DNA of 64,000 nt. Origin: Euphorbia lathyris. Lineage: Eukaryota > Streptophyta > Magnoliopsida > Malpighiales > Euphorbiaceae. The notes beneath the pieces were generated by a model, which was not told the origin of the DNA, did not search any database, and was given only the letters and a program-made list of their open reading frames with translations. This document shows, piece after piece, positions 1-10,297 of this stretch (its first letter is position 1; each line of letters starts with the position of its first letter). Position numbers and translations under genes: made by a program. Location: contig NC_088914.1 of the NCBI RefSeq assembly GCF_963576675.1, positions 84,690,441 through 84,754,440 of the forward strand, read 5' to 3'.

Positions 1-760
1 CCGATAATTATGTTGTAGAAATATAAATAATGTTAAAAAAGAAAATATTTTCTGGAAATAAGAAGGATAATTTTGTCAATAACAAATAAATACAAACACT
101 TGTTTTAGAAAAACTCTAAATAGGAGCTTTTCGTAAAAAAATCCAAAACGTTGCAGTTTCTAGAGAAAATGCTAAACGCTGCAGTTATATAAACCTAACC
201 AAACGCTATATTTCCTGTGGTTTGGAAATGCTAAACGCTCATCCGGAAAGCTGAAATAAACACCCCTTTAATGTCAATGTAATAAAATATAATTTTAAAC
301 CTAATATTTATTAAACGGTGCAATTTGAACTCTCTTGAATGGAACATTATTTTTTTTATTAAAAAAAAATGTGTGATTTGAAGTAATATTGAATGGTGAG
401 AATGGTGGAGATTAAAAGGAAGCTATAACATAAAATTTCACATCAAAAAAATTTCTATCTTTTATAATATGTTTGGAATTAAAAGTAATAATGTGTTTGT
501 TTTAGCTTTTTGGAGGAGCGTTTAACGTTTCACTCCAAACAGCAGGAAACATAGCGTTTGGTTAGGTTTATATAACCGCAGCGTTTAGCGTTTTCTTTGG
601 AAACTGCAGCGTTCTGGAGCGTTTCACGAAAAGCTCCTATTTGGAGCTTTTCATAAACAGCTGTTTGTAGTTATATGTTATTGATAAAAGTATCCTTCTT
701 ATTTCCATAAAATATGTTTATTCTTTAACATTATTTATATTTCTACAACATAATTACCGG
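1..760. repeat. Foldback/MITE-like element with ~265-bp inverted arms
   Basis: The first ~275 bases reappear as a reverse complement at about 494-760. The outer ends read CCGATAATTATGTTGTAG and, on the other strand at the right end, CCGGTAATTATGTTGTAG. Both arms carry the same ordered blocks, including AAACGCTGCAG, a TATATAAACCTAACCAAACGCTA block and an 'aggagcttttc' block. The central ~220 bases are unique and AT-rich with no coding potential. The left end coincides with the window edge, so the true terminus and any target duplication cannot be seen. It is a non-autonomous DNA transposon or foldback element; the superfamily is unresolved. Confidence 0.75.
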
Positions 761-1640
761 AAGAACAAAGTTTTGTTGCGTTCAATAATTTTTTTATTTT
801 TTATATAGATTATTTTTATTAATTTGTGTAACACATTTTTTTTATTTTATAATAGGATAAGGTGCAAAAATACATCTAACATTTATAGCTAGGAGCAATT
901 GATGTAGAATAAGAAACAAAATATCTATGTTTTCTAATAATATCTGAAATCGGCCTAACTTGCCAATGTTAAGGGTAAAATTGCTTTTAGCTGTCAGTAT
1001 TATGGGTAAAATTGCACTATTTTAGACGTTAAGAGTAAAATTATTCCTAGTTGTAAACGTTATGAACATTTTTTCACATTTTTCCTTTTATAATTTCATT
1101 GTTGATTAATTTAAAACATGTCCATTTTAGACATTTTAAATCCGAACAGCAACAGTTCAATATAATTTTACCAAACACTAGTAATTAAACAGCTAATAAC
1201 AAACAGCTAACAGCAATAGCTAACAGCTTACTGCAACTGCAAACAGCTAACAGCAACCGCAACAGCTATTAGTTAACCGCTGAACCAAACAGACCCTTAA
1301 TATTCCACAGTTTTATACATGGCATGTTTTATACATAGCAACGTGATATACACATTTATTCTTTCTTCCTCTATAATTTGCCACAATCGTGAACAAACAT
1401 AGACCAATGTACCCTTGAAACGTAAAAACATAGTGGAGTACAAGGATTCAATTTAATGCCATGAGAAAGTGACACAGTTACTAAATATTTTGGATTAATT
1501 GACAGGACAAGAAACAAATTTAATCGGAAATAGTAGAAACAACGGATAAAGTGTAAAATGTTTATAGTCAGGAGTAATATTACTAAAGAATAACTATATA
1601 TTTCTATTTTTTAAAAAAAAATATATAGGTCTTATATATG
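761..1640. other. AT-rich intergenic DNA, no gene
   Basis: No coding region is visible. At about 1140-1300 there is a run of short imperfect repeats of 'aacagctaacagcaa' ending in 'ccaaacagaccc', the wording often seen at the ends of plant MITEs. A related scrap recurs at about 55880-55935. Confidence 0.5.
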
Positions 1641-1925
1641 GTAAGTCGTTTCAAATTATTCAAAAATTACAATTGACCTTCTGAACTTGAAAACGTTACA
1701 AATAACTCAATTAATTTGTTTATAATGAACAAATAACTCCTCAAATTACTTATTTTGAAACAAATAACCCCTTAAATAGCTCTTAAACCCAAGAAAACAT
1801 TCAATATAACGTTACAGCAGAAATGAAAAAATATCCAAAATATTTACTCTTATATCTAACCAATCTCCTCATACATTAACAAAAGGCAAAAATAAAAAAT
1901 AAAAAGGACAGATATTAACCTATTT
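1640..1925. repeat. Truncated MITE related to the 2891-3348 element
   Basis: The order of phrases 'aacaaataactcctcaaattacttatttt', 'acccaagaaaacattcaatataa' and 'aaaaggcaaaaataa' parallels the interior of the complete MITE at 2891-3348. Only one end is recognisable and no target duplication was found. It is an older, partial copy. Confidence 0.5.
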
Positions 1926-2800
1926 TAGGTTCTTTGAGCTCAATATCATCCTTGAGTCGTTCTAGAACTGACACATTCTCTAGCCAATCTGTGTTTTATT
2001 CTCTCGACCTCATCCATTTCGAGCCAAGCCATGCCTAGTATACCAAGCTTGGTGTCGTTTCCACTGGTTCCTAATGAGGACATCTCTATTATCAAGATCA
2101 TCAAGGGTGAGTTGGGATCCAACCCTTTTGAAGAAGGGAAGGATTAAGAGGGTATTTCCACCACCATGGGCACCAAGACGGTTTGACAGGAGAAAGGGCA
2201 GAAATCATGTGGCACGCCGAGCCACACAGCACACGACGTGCCACACTAAGAGCCAAGACGATTAAAGGCCAGGAGTTGCCTGGCATGCCGTGCCACTCGA
2301 CGTGTCATGTAGCTCGTCGTGCCAAATGAAGAACGAAGGACTTGAATACCAGCAAAGGACTCACACGCCGTGCGAGTCATATGGCACAGCGTGTGAGTCT
2401 CTTTATATTGCATTGTCCGCCAAGTTCAAACCAAAAGGAGACAAGCACTGCTATCCACTATTTACTGTTTTTTCACCCTACTTATTACCATTATACCACT
2501 CTTTATATTTACACCACTACCCTTATCTTTCATCCTCATACTATCCGTATTATTTATAGCCCTAGCAAGGCTTTTTGGGTATTTTGTTTCTCTTAGAAAG
2601 GGGTATATATACTTCTTATCTGTGTAATCAACCCAACTTTTGGTGAATTAAACTAATAGTCTCCTTTGAGAGTTTGGATTTTTATCCATTTTGGGATTAC
2701 TCATCCTTCTAGTTTAGCTAGAGAAGATTATATTCTTTATTGGTTTAAGATTAAAACCTCAGTTCGATTTTATATGTATCGGTTCCAGCTCCTAATGGCT
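1926..2800 (+). repeat. LTR-like retrotransposon remnant with CACGCCGTGC dyads
   Basis: A comparatively GC-rich stretch (about 2140-2410) carries repeated short dyads such as 'ggcacgccgagcc', 'ggcatgccgtgcc' and 'cacgccgtgcgag'. It is followed by T-rich sequence, 'ggggtatatatac' (TATA-like) and 'gattactcatccttctagtttagctagagaag'. The last phrase recurs almost unchanged at about 9880-9912, so both are probably ends of related LTRs. No coding region of a retrotransposon is attached. Short open frames here are not genes. Confidence 0.45.
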
Positions 2801-2890
2801 CTATATTGTTATTTTTTTTAAAGGTTCTACATTATTATTCTTATGATTTTTTTCTTTTTTAAATTGGTCCGAATTACTTTATTAAAATAA

Positions 2891-3348
2891 GGCTTAATAC
2901 CTTTTCAGTCCCCTCAAGTTGTCCCAATACTGTAATTGACTCCCCAAACGTAGACTTGTGACAACTAACCCCCTCAACTTACTTATTTGAAATAAATAAC
3001 TCCTCAACTTTTTTATTTGGAACAAATAACCCCTCAAATTACTCAATTGGAACAAATTACTCCTCATGTTGCTTATTTTGGAACAAATAACCCCTAAACC
3101 CAAAAAACATTCAAGATAATATTACATCAGAAATAAAAGATTGTCAAAATATTGGTTGATAAATCTAACTAATCTACTGATAAATTAATTAAAGGGCAAA
3201 AATAATTCCTGAAATCACAAATATTAACTTATTTGAGGAGTTATTTGTTCCAAATAAGCAAGTTAAGAAGGTTAGTTGTCACAAGTCAAAATTCAGAGAG
3301 TCAGTTACAGTATGTGGACAATTTGAGGGGCTGAAAAGGTATTAAAAC
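2891..3348. mobile_element. Mutator-like MITE with 9-bp target duplication
   Basis: The inverted ends begin GGCTTAATACCTTTTCAG on the left and GTTTTAATACCTTTTCAG on the reverse strand of the right end. The similarity extends inward through 'cccctcaagttgtcc'. The flanks carry an exact 9-bp direct repeat, TTAAAATAA, at 2882-2890 and 3349-3357, as expected of Mutator-superfamily insertions. The element is 458 bp and encodes nothing. Confidence 0.85.
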
Positions 3349-4001
3349 TTAAAATAAAAAAGAAATTAGAATAGCGAATTTTAGCAATAATAGAATAGAA
3401 GAATCGCTTTCACCATCTATATAGAAGATCAATTTTTTTTTGGTTAGTCTAAATAGAAGATCAATCATATTAAGCTAATGGACATAATTTATGAGCTTTT
3501 CGATATATCAATCATATTAGGCTAATGGACATAATCTACAATATGTATTATTGGAGCAGGAAACATATCCTTCAGCACTAGATATCATAGTATTTATTTC
3601 AAAATTATTGAAGAAATTCACCCAGCCAAGAAATGCAACATTATTTATTATTTTTTAGATAAGGTCTAACATTATCAGTAAAACTAATTGGTACAGTATA
3701 AGGTATAAATTTAACTCTGTGGTTCTTGAATAAAAATTGATTTCAAACCTAAAAAGTTTTACATAGTGCAATTTTAAATTAATTGAAAAAAGATAATAGA
3801 GTAAATTACATTTTAGAACCTGAACTTTGAAATATTTTACACTTTGATACTTTAATTTTATTTTATTATATATATATATATATATATATATGAACCTAAA
3901 ATATTAAAATTATATTGTTATTCTTTTATTCTCTCCATTCTATTTTGATAAAAAAAATAGTTTAGCATATCAAATATTTTTTAAAATTTTTTATTTTAGT
4001 A
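3349..4001. other. AT-rich intergenic DNA with (TA)n microsatellite
   Basis: No gene is seen. Near-duplicate phrases around 'gctaatggacataat' occur at about 3474 and 3524. A (TA)12 tract lies at about 3867-3891. Confidence 0.5.
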
Positions 4002-4198
4002 AAATTTCATTTTCAATTCTTTTAAATATTTAATTTAATAGAGAATTATATTTTTTTATACAATATCTTATTAAAATATTCCTTTATTCTTATATTATTT
4101 AAATTTCATTTTCAATTCTTTTAAATATTTAATTTAATAGAGAATTATATTTTTTATACAATATCTTATTAAAATATTCCTTTATTCTTATATTATTT
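4002..4198. repeat. 99-bp tandem duplication
   Basis: The unit starting 'aaatttcattttcaattc' at 4002-4100 is repeated at 4101-4198. By eye the only differences are one T in a homopolymer and the last bases. It lies in AT-rich DNA about 1.1 kb upstream of the first methyltransferase gene and has no coding content. Confidence 0.9.
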
Positions 4199-5328
4199 TT
4201 ATTAAAATTACATATTACATGGTTGAGGTTCAAAATTGTCCATAACATTTTTTTAGAAAGTGAAAATTTACCTCTAATCTACGAAATAAAAAAATTTAAC
4301 ATTATCTTAAAAGTACGAAATACGATAAAGTTCAGATATCATAAATATAATTATCTTATAACTTTCTCTCAATGAGCTTAAAATTACTTCTTGTGTGAAA
4401 TTTTATATTTCAAATTCTACGGTTTGATATGCGAAACATAAATTCATTCTCCCTTATAATTATGCGACCAAGTTTATACCTTATTCCATAATCATTTTAT
4501 TCGTTGCCGTTATAAATTGTATAATTGGAGGACTTGCGTTAAACATGACCAATTTAAGGAATTATTACAAAAACACATATATTATTAGATTTCTATATAT
4601 GTTTCTCATCATATGGTTCATACTGAAAGATTTTTTTGTTTTGTTTCTTTTTGAGTTTATTTCATATTATTTTTTGTGATTTAAAAATAGATTTTGAAAT
4701 AAACATATTTAAGTTGGACGGAATATTTGGATTTAAAAAAAAAATAATTGAACTCATGCAGAACACATGGTAGTTTATTTTTTTAATTTATTTTCATATT
4801 AGTTGGCTCTTTTCTAGAAAATACGGGTATGTTGAAAAATTATAGCATTCTCGAGCTATAGAATAAAATTGTGCCTATTAACTTTTAAGTATGAAATGAC
4901 TATGAGAAAAAAAAACGAAAAATTCTAAAGAATTCGACTATAAAAACGATACCGATGTTACGAAAATAATAAAAAATAAATAAAATAAAATCGCAATGAA
5001 AAACTTGAATCAACTTCAACTTTAAAAATAAATTAAACATCAGATACTAATGAACAATAAAGAGACTTCTATTATTGATATCTTAAACATCGGACCAATT
5101 AACAATAATAGCACACTCATTGGTGAGAAGAGACGTATATTATTGATATCTGCCTAACTTGTAATAATGTTAAGTCTAAATCATACCTTAAAAATAAAAT
5201 TGCTCGTCAGAATTTTTTTGACGTTATATCCATGACCACAAACATAATTACATGTAAAATATCCTACGTAGAACCGGATTTCAATAAATAGTGTGCTTCA
5301 AACTTCAAAGAATAACACCATCATCGCC
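4199..5328. promoter_or_regulatory. Upstream region of the first O-methyltransferase
   Basis: This 1.1-kb AT-rich stretch precedes the methyltransferase ATG at 5329 and holds no other gene. The best TATA-like string close to the gene is 'caataaata' at about 5282-5290, some 40 bases before the ATG. Assignment as a core promoter is tentative. A short duplicated phrase, 'agacttctattattgatatct' versus 'agacgtatattattgatatct', occurs at about 5062 and 5131. Confidence 0.35.
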
Positions 5329-6598
5329 ATGAATAATTCAAAGAATAATAGTTGTGAGCTTCTTAAAGCTCAAGCTCACATATGGAACCACATCTTCAAC
5401 TTCATGAACTCCATGTGTCTAAAATGTGCAGTTGAATTGGGGATTCCAGATATCATCAATAACCATGGAAAACCCATCACTATTTCTGAGCTCAATTCTG
5501 CTCTATATATCCACCCAACCAAAGCTCATTGCCTTCCTCGCCTGATGCGCCTTTTGATTCATTCTGGTTTCTTTGCTCTCTCAAAATTAAATGATGATGA
5601 TAAAGAAGAAGAAAAAGAAGAAGAAGGGTATGTTCTTACCAATTCGTCTCAGCTACTCCTAAAGGACCACCCTTTTAGTTTAGCACCGCTATTACTACTC
5701 AATCTTGATCCTATTTTAGCAAAACCATGGCATTTTACTAGCAGTTGGTTCCTTAATCATGATCCAACCACATTTCATACTTCTCAGGGGATGGCTTTTT
5801 GGGATTATGTTGGCCATGATCCTAAAATCAACAATTTATTTAACAAAGCTATGGCCAATGATTCTGGGCTGCTTACTAATATTCTGGTAGATGAAGGGAA
5901 AGAGGTGTTTGATGGGTTGAATTCAGTAGTTGATGTTGGAGGTGGAACTGGAACTACATCCAAAGCCATAGCCCAAGCATTTCCTCACATTCAATGCACT
6001 GTCCTTGATCTTCCACAAGTGGTGGACGGCCTCCATGACACTCCTAATCTGAAATTTGTAGCAGGCAACATGTTTGAAGCAGTTCCTCCTGCAGATGCAG
6101 TTATGTTAAAGGTAAATTTACTTATTACTACTACTACAACAACAAAGCCTTAATCCCGAAATGATTCGGGGTCGGCTAACATGAACCATCATATAAAACC
6201 GTGAAATCAAGTCGTGTCAGCGACACAGTAAATTTACTTATTACTGTGATAAGAAAATTGCATTTATTTTTCTTTCATTTTTTATCCGCCAAAAGCAGTG
6301 GATTTTGCATGATTGGAGCGACCAAGAATGCTTGAAGATTTTGGAGCAATGCAAAGAAGCAATTAAAGGGAGGAAAGGAGGAAAGGTGATTATCATAGAT
6401 ATGGTGAAGGAGATTGAGAAAGGAGACAATGAAGCCATTGAAACTCAACTCTTCTTTGATATGCTAATGATGGTGTTTTTTTGTGGTAAGGAAAGGCATG
6501 AAAAAGAATGGGCAAAACTCTTTTCTACTGCTGGCTATAGTGGCTATAAGATCATCCCCATTCTAGGTTTAAGATCTATTATTGAAGTTTATCCATAA
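5329..6598 (+). CDS. Plant O-methyltransferase (COMT-like), two exons
   Basis: S-adenosylmethionine-dependent O-methyltransferase of the plant class II (caffeate/flavonoid/resveratrol OMT) type, expected to be a cytosolic homodimer acting on phenolic secondary metabolites. Exon 1 is 5329-6111 and exon 2 is 6299-6598, joined in phase 0 at AAAG|gtaaat and caaaagcag|TGG, giving 360 residues, the usual family length. I chose ATG 5329; the frame stays open to 5293, but that codon is GTG. The N-terminal dimerisation region carries MCLKCAVELGIPDIINNHG. The SAM loop is VVDVGGGTG (about residues 200-208) and the catalytic base is the His of WILHDWSD (His265). The C-terminus IIPILGLRSIIEVYP is complete. 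No stop or frameshift is seen, so it looks functional. The intron contains a small RTE-related insertion. The partner gene at 10298-12958 faces it. The substrate cannot be inferred. Confidence 0.93.
6130..6227 (-). mobile_element. RTE-LINE 3'-end fragment in OMT intron with 18-bp TSD
   Basis: This 98-bp insert matches, in reverse orientation, the 3' end of the RTE-like LINE at about 13640-13740: 'aaagccttaatcccgaaatg', 'gtcggctaacatgaacc' and 'atcatataaaacc'. Its simple (act/aac)n edge is the element's 3' tail. It is flanked by an exact 18-bp direct repeat, GTAAATTTACTTATTACT, at 6112-6129 and 6228-6245. The first copy begins at the GT of the intron's 5' splice site. Without the insert the intron would be about 71 bases. 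A SINE sharing the same 3' tail is the alternative source. Confidence 0.88.
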
Positions 6599-7048
6599 TG
6601 TTTTTTATTTGTATTTTTTTTTTCTAATTATTTGATATCCTAAACTGATGATAATCCAGACTAATCCAGATTCGAGCAGGGTAGATACGGGAGGCAAATC
6701 TCTCCCATTAAATATTTTAATCAGAGATCTCATCTCCATGATGGAATCATGATTAGATGATTAAGTTGATGGGATAGCTTAATTAACCATGTGGATGATG
6801 TGCTTGGTGGTTTTATGGGTCTTAAATATATGTCAATGTTCTTAAAGTAAACAGTTAAAATTAAAGGATGGATCATTGTATTATTGTATTGGATCTTAAG
6901 TAATGATCAAACTGCTCACAGTCCCAAAATTGTTAGTTGAAAATTCGGCCACAACCTAATTAATGTTTATAGTCCAGAATCTCATTTTGAAAGGATGTAT
7001 AGCCTCAATGTAGAGCAAACTTTCTCAACCAAAGACAAGAGAATGTTA
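6599..7048. other. 3' flank of the first O-methyltransferase
   Basis: AT-rich sequence follows the stop codon, with T-rich stretches at 6601-6640 that could serve the 3' end of the transcript. No separate gene or clear repeat is seen. Confidence 0.4.
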
Positions 7049-7056
7049 GGTATAGC

Positions 7057-7401
7057 CAGTGGCAGAACCAGGACTCCGAATGACGCGGGGCTCAAACATA
7101 TCAATAAAAAAAAATTCAACGTTAAAAAAAAATTCGAAATTAACTGTGCGGTTGACGGTAAATTTTGCAAAGTCCAGGCCGTTAGGGCTGAGCAAAATTT
7201 TTTTAGCCAAGGAATCAAACACAGGACCTCTCAAATAAAAGCAAGCATCCTTAACCATCTCATCTACCTTTAAACATTGACATAATACTACATAGAGTCA
7301 ATATAATTCTCTCCAAAATATTAAGAGATACCATTACTAAAAAAAAAAATTCTTTATTCTCGGGCGCCCCCCCCCCCCCCCCCCCCCCGATTCCGCCCCT
7401 G
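7057..7401. mobile_element. hAT-type MITE with 8-bp target duplication
   Basis: The ends are CAGTGGCAGAACC on the left and CAGGGGCGGAATC on the reverse strand of the right end. They are flanked by an exact 8-bp repeat, GGTATAGC, at 7049-7056 and 7402-7409. An 8-bp duplication and a CAGGGGCGGA-type end are hallmarks of the hAT superfamily. The element is 345 bp and non-coding. Its right subterminal part holds a 22-base C run. Confidence 0.85.
7367..7388. repeat. (C)22 homopolymer
   Basis: An uninterrupted run of 22 C residues inside the hAT MITE, preceded by 'tcgggcg'. The opposite strand is a 22-base G run with G-quadruplex potential. Its exact length may reflect assembly error. Confidence 0.8.
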
Positions 7402-7443
7402 GGTATAGCAAATTTTAACAACGAGAGAGGAAAATAAGGTACA

Positions 7444-7737
7444 TGTCAGAGATTAATATAAAATATATGATTGAGCCTTAACTATCAGTTCGAGCTTTTA
7501 GTTCAATGGTTCCATGACATGATATCAGAGCCTCTAAGACCAAACGGTCAAGGGTTCCACTCCTGGCAACCTCATTAATTGGTGGTATTAAAAACACATG
7601 GCGGGATAAGTGTGTGTTGTGCACGCTGCAAGCCCAATAGGCATTTGCGTGTGGGGTGTGTCAGAGATATTAACATAAAATATATGATTGTACCTTAACT
7701 ATCAGTTCGAGTTTTTAGTTCAATCGGTTCCATGACA
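7444..7737 (+). mobile_element. TRIM-like miniature LTR element, copy 1
   Basis: Direct terminal repeats at 7444-7519 (76 bp) and 7659-7737 (79 bp) each start TGTCAGAGAT and end TTCCATGACA, a TG...CA pattern with a 5-bp inverted tip. A primer-binding-site-like string, TGATATCAGAGC, matching the initiator-methionine tRNA type (canonical TGGTATCAGAGC), directly follows the left repeat. A purine-rich 'gtgtggggtg' runs into the right repeat. The 139-bp core is non-coding. These are the marks of a terminal-repeat retrotransposon in miniature. Related copies lie near 15939, 20192 and 54546. No clear 5-bp target duplication is visible. Confidence 0.75.
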
Positions 7738-8690
7738 TGTAAAGAGTTTTTGGGAAAACATTAGGTATAGAATTTTTCCTTTTTTTAAAAAAACTTCGGT
7801 TTGAGAGTTTTATGAATTCTCTACATATCTTTTTTGTGGACGTAGGTATAATTAACCGAATTACATTAATATTATGTTATGAGTTAGTTAGTAATTCTTT
7901 TTCTCCCTTTTCAGGAGAATTACTAAACTAGCCCCTTTTAGAGGGTTAGTTTACATTTCTAGCTCATTTCAAAAAAAATTGTAAAACTAACATATTTTAA
8001 CAGATAACTTCCAACTTTGTCCTCGTCTTCCTCCTAAACATAACTTTGTCCTCGTCTTCCTCCTAAACATATTTTCAAACGCAATAAAAAGAGAAAAATC
8101 TCAAATCATTTGTGTTGATTTCATTTTAGTTACACTTGTTTTAGCGAGTTAAACTTTATATAGTGGAGGTAGGAACCCAAGAAGGATTTTTATCAATCCT
8201 TGCACCATTCGTCCAATCGTTTAATTGTTAGAAGTCAAGTCTAATGCATATTTTAGAACCCAAAATAATTGGGAATTAACTTTTCTGGCATGCCCGTACA
8301 ATCACTCACAAGAGCTAAGGTTGAAATTATCAAAATTTGAAAATTATGGCTAACAATTTTTGGCACGCCCAATGGGACTCTAAAGCAAACATGCACCAAT
8401 TCATTTTCTAATCTTTCACACCATGTGTGCCCAACACCATTAATCCCACTTTATCTAGCACCAAAATAGTTTCTAGGCAACAATTTTGACACGCCCAATA
8501 GGACCTTTGAAGCAATGTTGATGATTTTCATAGAAATAAACCAAAAGTACTACTATATAAAAAACGCTGCAATACCAGACTTTTTTAGAGGTTACAATAA
8601 GAGTCACTCTGCATTACTATAAATAAAGCAGCAAAATGGTCCATTAGAACATTACTATTCAATATATTACATAGCTGGCTATGTTTTGAT
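7738..8690. other. Intergenic DNA with a 29-bp tandem repeat
   Basis: No gene. A perfect 29-bp tandem repeat starting 'aactttgtcctcgtcttcc' occupies 8013-8041 and 8042-8070. The phrases 'ttggcacgcccaatgggac' (about 8360) and 'gacacgcccaataggacc' (about 8490) resemble wording common next to Gypsy LTRs and may be an eroded retrotransposon. Confidence 0.4.
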
Positions 8691-9100
8691 AGGCTACAAC
8701 GACGAGTACAATGTCAACAATCTACTTTGGGATAAAGGTCATCCTTCAGCGTCACATTTTGATCATGAATATTATTGCTTTGTGGAAGAAGGGTGTGACG
8801 ACTCTTCAAGTTAGTGATGGGGAGATCAAGAGGATCTGAGGCTGGTCCGTTCGACAAAATGTGGAGATTTGGAAGACCATCCAAGCAAGTGTTGGGAAGT
8901 GGTTTGACAAGCTTGGCCAAGATATACCATTCGATGCCGGTAGAGATTGGGAGATGAGTACCACAGAGGATGAGAACTAGGTAAGACACTAGTTAAGATG
9001 TCGTGAAAGGTTCATGAGGACAAGGAGAATCCGATAATAGGTGGAATGGACTTTTTGAATTCAATTCAAACAACACCTTAGTTCGTCTTGAGAGTTTAGG
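8691..9100. other. Unassigned sequence, possible transposon-derived frame
   Basis: An open frame of 91 codons runs on the minus strand at 8714-8989. It has no recognisable domain and no flanking gene structure. The neighbourhood is retrotransposon debris, so I regard it as a relic and not as a gene. Confidence 0.25.
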
Positions 9101-9960
9101 GTCCACTTAAAGCTAAAACGTTCTATCCATACGTAGCGAGCATCTTGGGGTCAAGTTCTTCTCAAGAGAGAGTGAATGATGCGGAGCATCTGTTTCAAGG
9201 GTCGAGTGTGGGCAAGGGAAGTCGGAGGAGGAACAAAGCATAGACAATAAACGAGAAAAGGAGCAAAACAGCACCACACGGCGTGCCAAGCCTTCGACAC
9301 TCCGTGTGGAGTATGATCTGATTTGGGAGAGATTGCATGAAGAAATTACACTAATATAGTCAGAAACTGACCCACACGGTGTGTGGGGCTGCTCCTGGCC
9401 AAAAACTGTTGAGTTCCGAGCTCTGCAAAGTGGCTCTATCTTTGGCGAATCTTTTCTATGATGGATACTCCACTTTGAGTGACGGAATGCTGATCTTTAG
9501 GGACGAAGAACCACTTTTTCAGACCAAGAAGAAAAGACACCCAAGTTTCGGGGACAAGCTGACCAAGGCTGCCACAATTACTTGCATCCCAATTATTTTA
9601 ACCTTATTGCTTGTACTCTTCTTTTATTTTCCTAAATGCCATTTTGGCATTCCCTTCCCATCCTACCCCTTATCCCTTTTTAAGACTTGTAACCTTAGTT
9701 AGACTTTTTGGTCTTTATACCATTTCTTTTTGTTGAGCTATATAAGCTCATTTTATTGTAAGGATAGTAAAATTTTATCAAATATAATTTCTATCTTTTT
9801 CATTGAAATTTTATTAAGGTTTCTAACATTCAACAATGGGGAAATCTATAATTTTCCTACGAATTTAGACCGTAAACCCGGGATTCAATCCTTCTAGCTT
9901 AGCTAGAGAAGAACATCTTTATTAGTTAACACGTCCCGAAATCGATCCATATCAAAATGA
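9101..9960 (+). repeat. LTR-like retrotransposon remnant
   Basis: Contains GC-rich dyads such as 'cacacggcgtgcc' and 'cacacggtgtgtgg' at about 9280-9390, then a T-rich part with 'gagctatataagctc' (TATA-like, about 9736). It ends with 'caatccttctagcttagctagagaagaacatc', which parallels the end of the 1926-2800 segment. It looks like the promoter and downstream part of an LTR related to that segment. No attached polyprotein is present. Confidence 0.45.
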
Positions 9961-10297
9961 GAATAAATAATATATACCAATATACATTCAACAACACATA
10001 CCAATATATTTTGATCAAATATTAGTCCTTAATGGAAAGTTGAAACATCTAATGAAGGTTCGGACTAAGAATCAACAACCAATAATTTTGTCGCACTTCG
10101 AAACTAATGTAAGATCTATTAGAGATTGTAAATGAGTGGAATTACCGACGAAGATTATATATTTGATAAGGAAATCCATAACTCTCTCTCCACCCCACCC
10201 GTTATTAAAATAAAATTTATATAAGAGTTCCATTACAAATTAATTATAGGAATCTGAATTTTCAGCATTATTAATTATAGATGCAATGCAACCCTTT
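9961..10297. other. 3' flank of the second O-methyltransferase
   Basis: AT-rich DNA downstream of the minus-strand methyltransferase stop codon at 10298. No further gene is seen between this and the LTR-like remnant. Confidence 0.4.

Noticed and set aside
2074..2596. Overlapping frames of 61-89 codons near 2.1-2.6 kb
   Set aside because: They fall in an LTR-like remnant with dyad repeats and have no recognisable protein features.
5293..5328. Upstream extension of the first methyltransferase by 12 codons
   Set aside because: The frame is open but begins with GTG, not ATG. The ATG at 5329 gives the family's normal length and N-terminus.
9379..9702. A 107-codon frame ending in a hydrophobic stretch
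   Set aside because: It lies in LTR-like sequence, lacks a domain, and its hydrophobic end reflects T-rich DNA.
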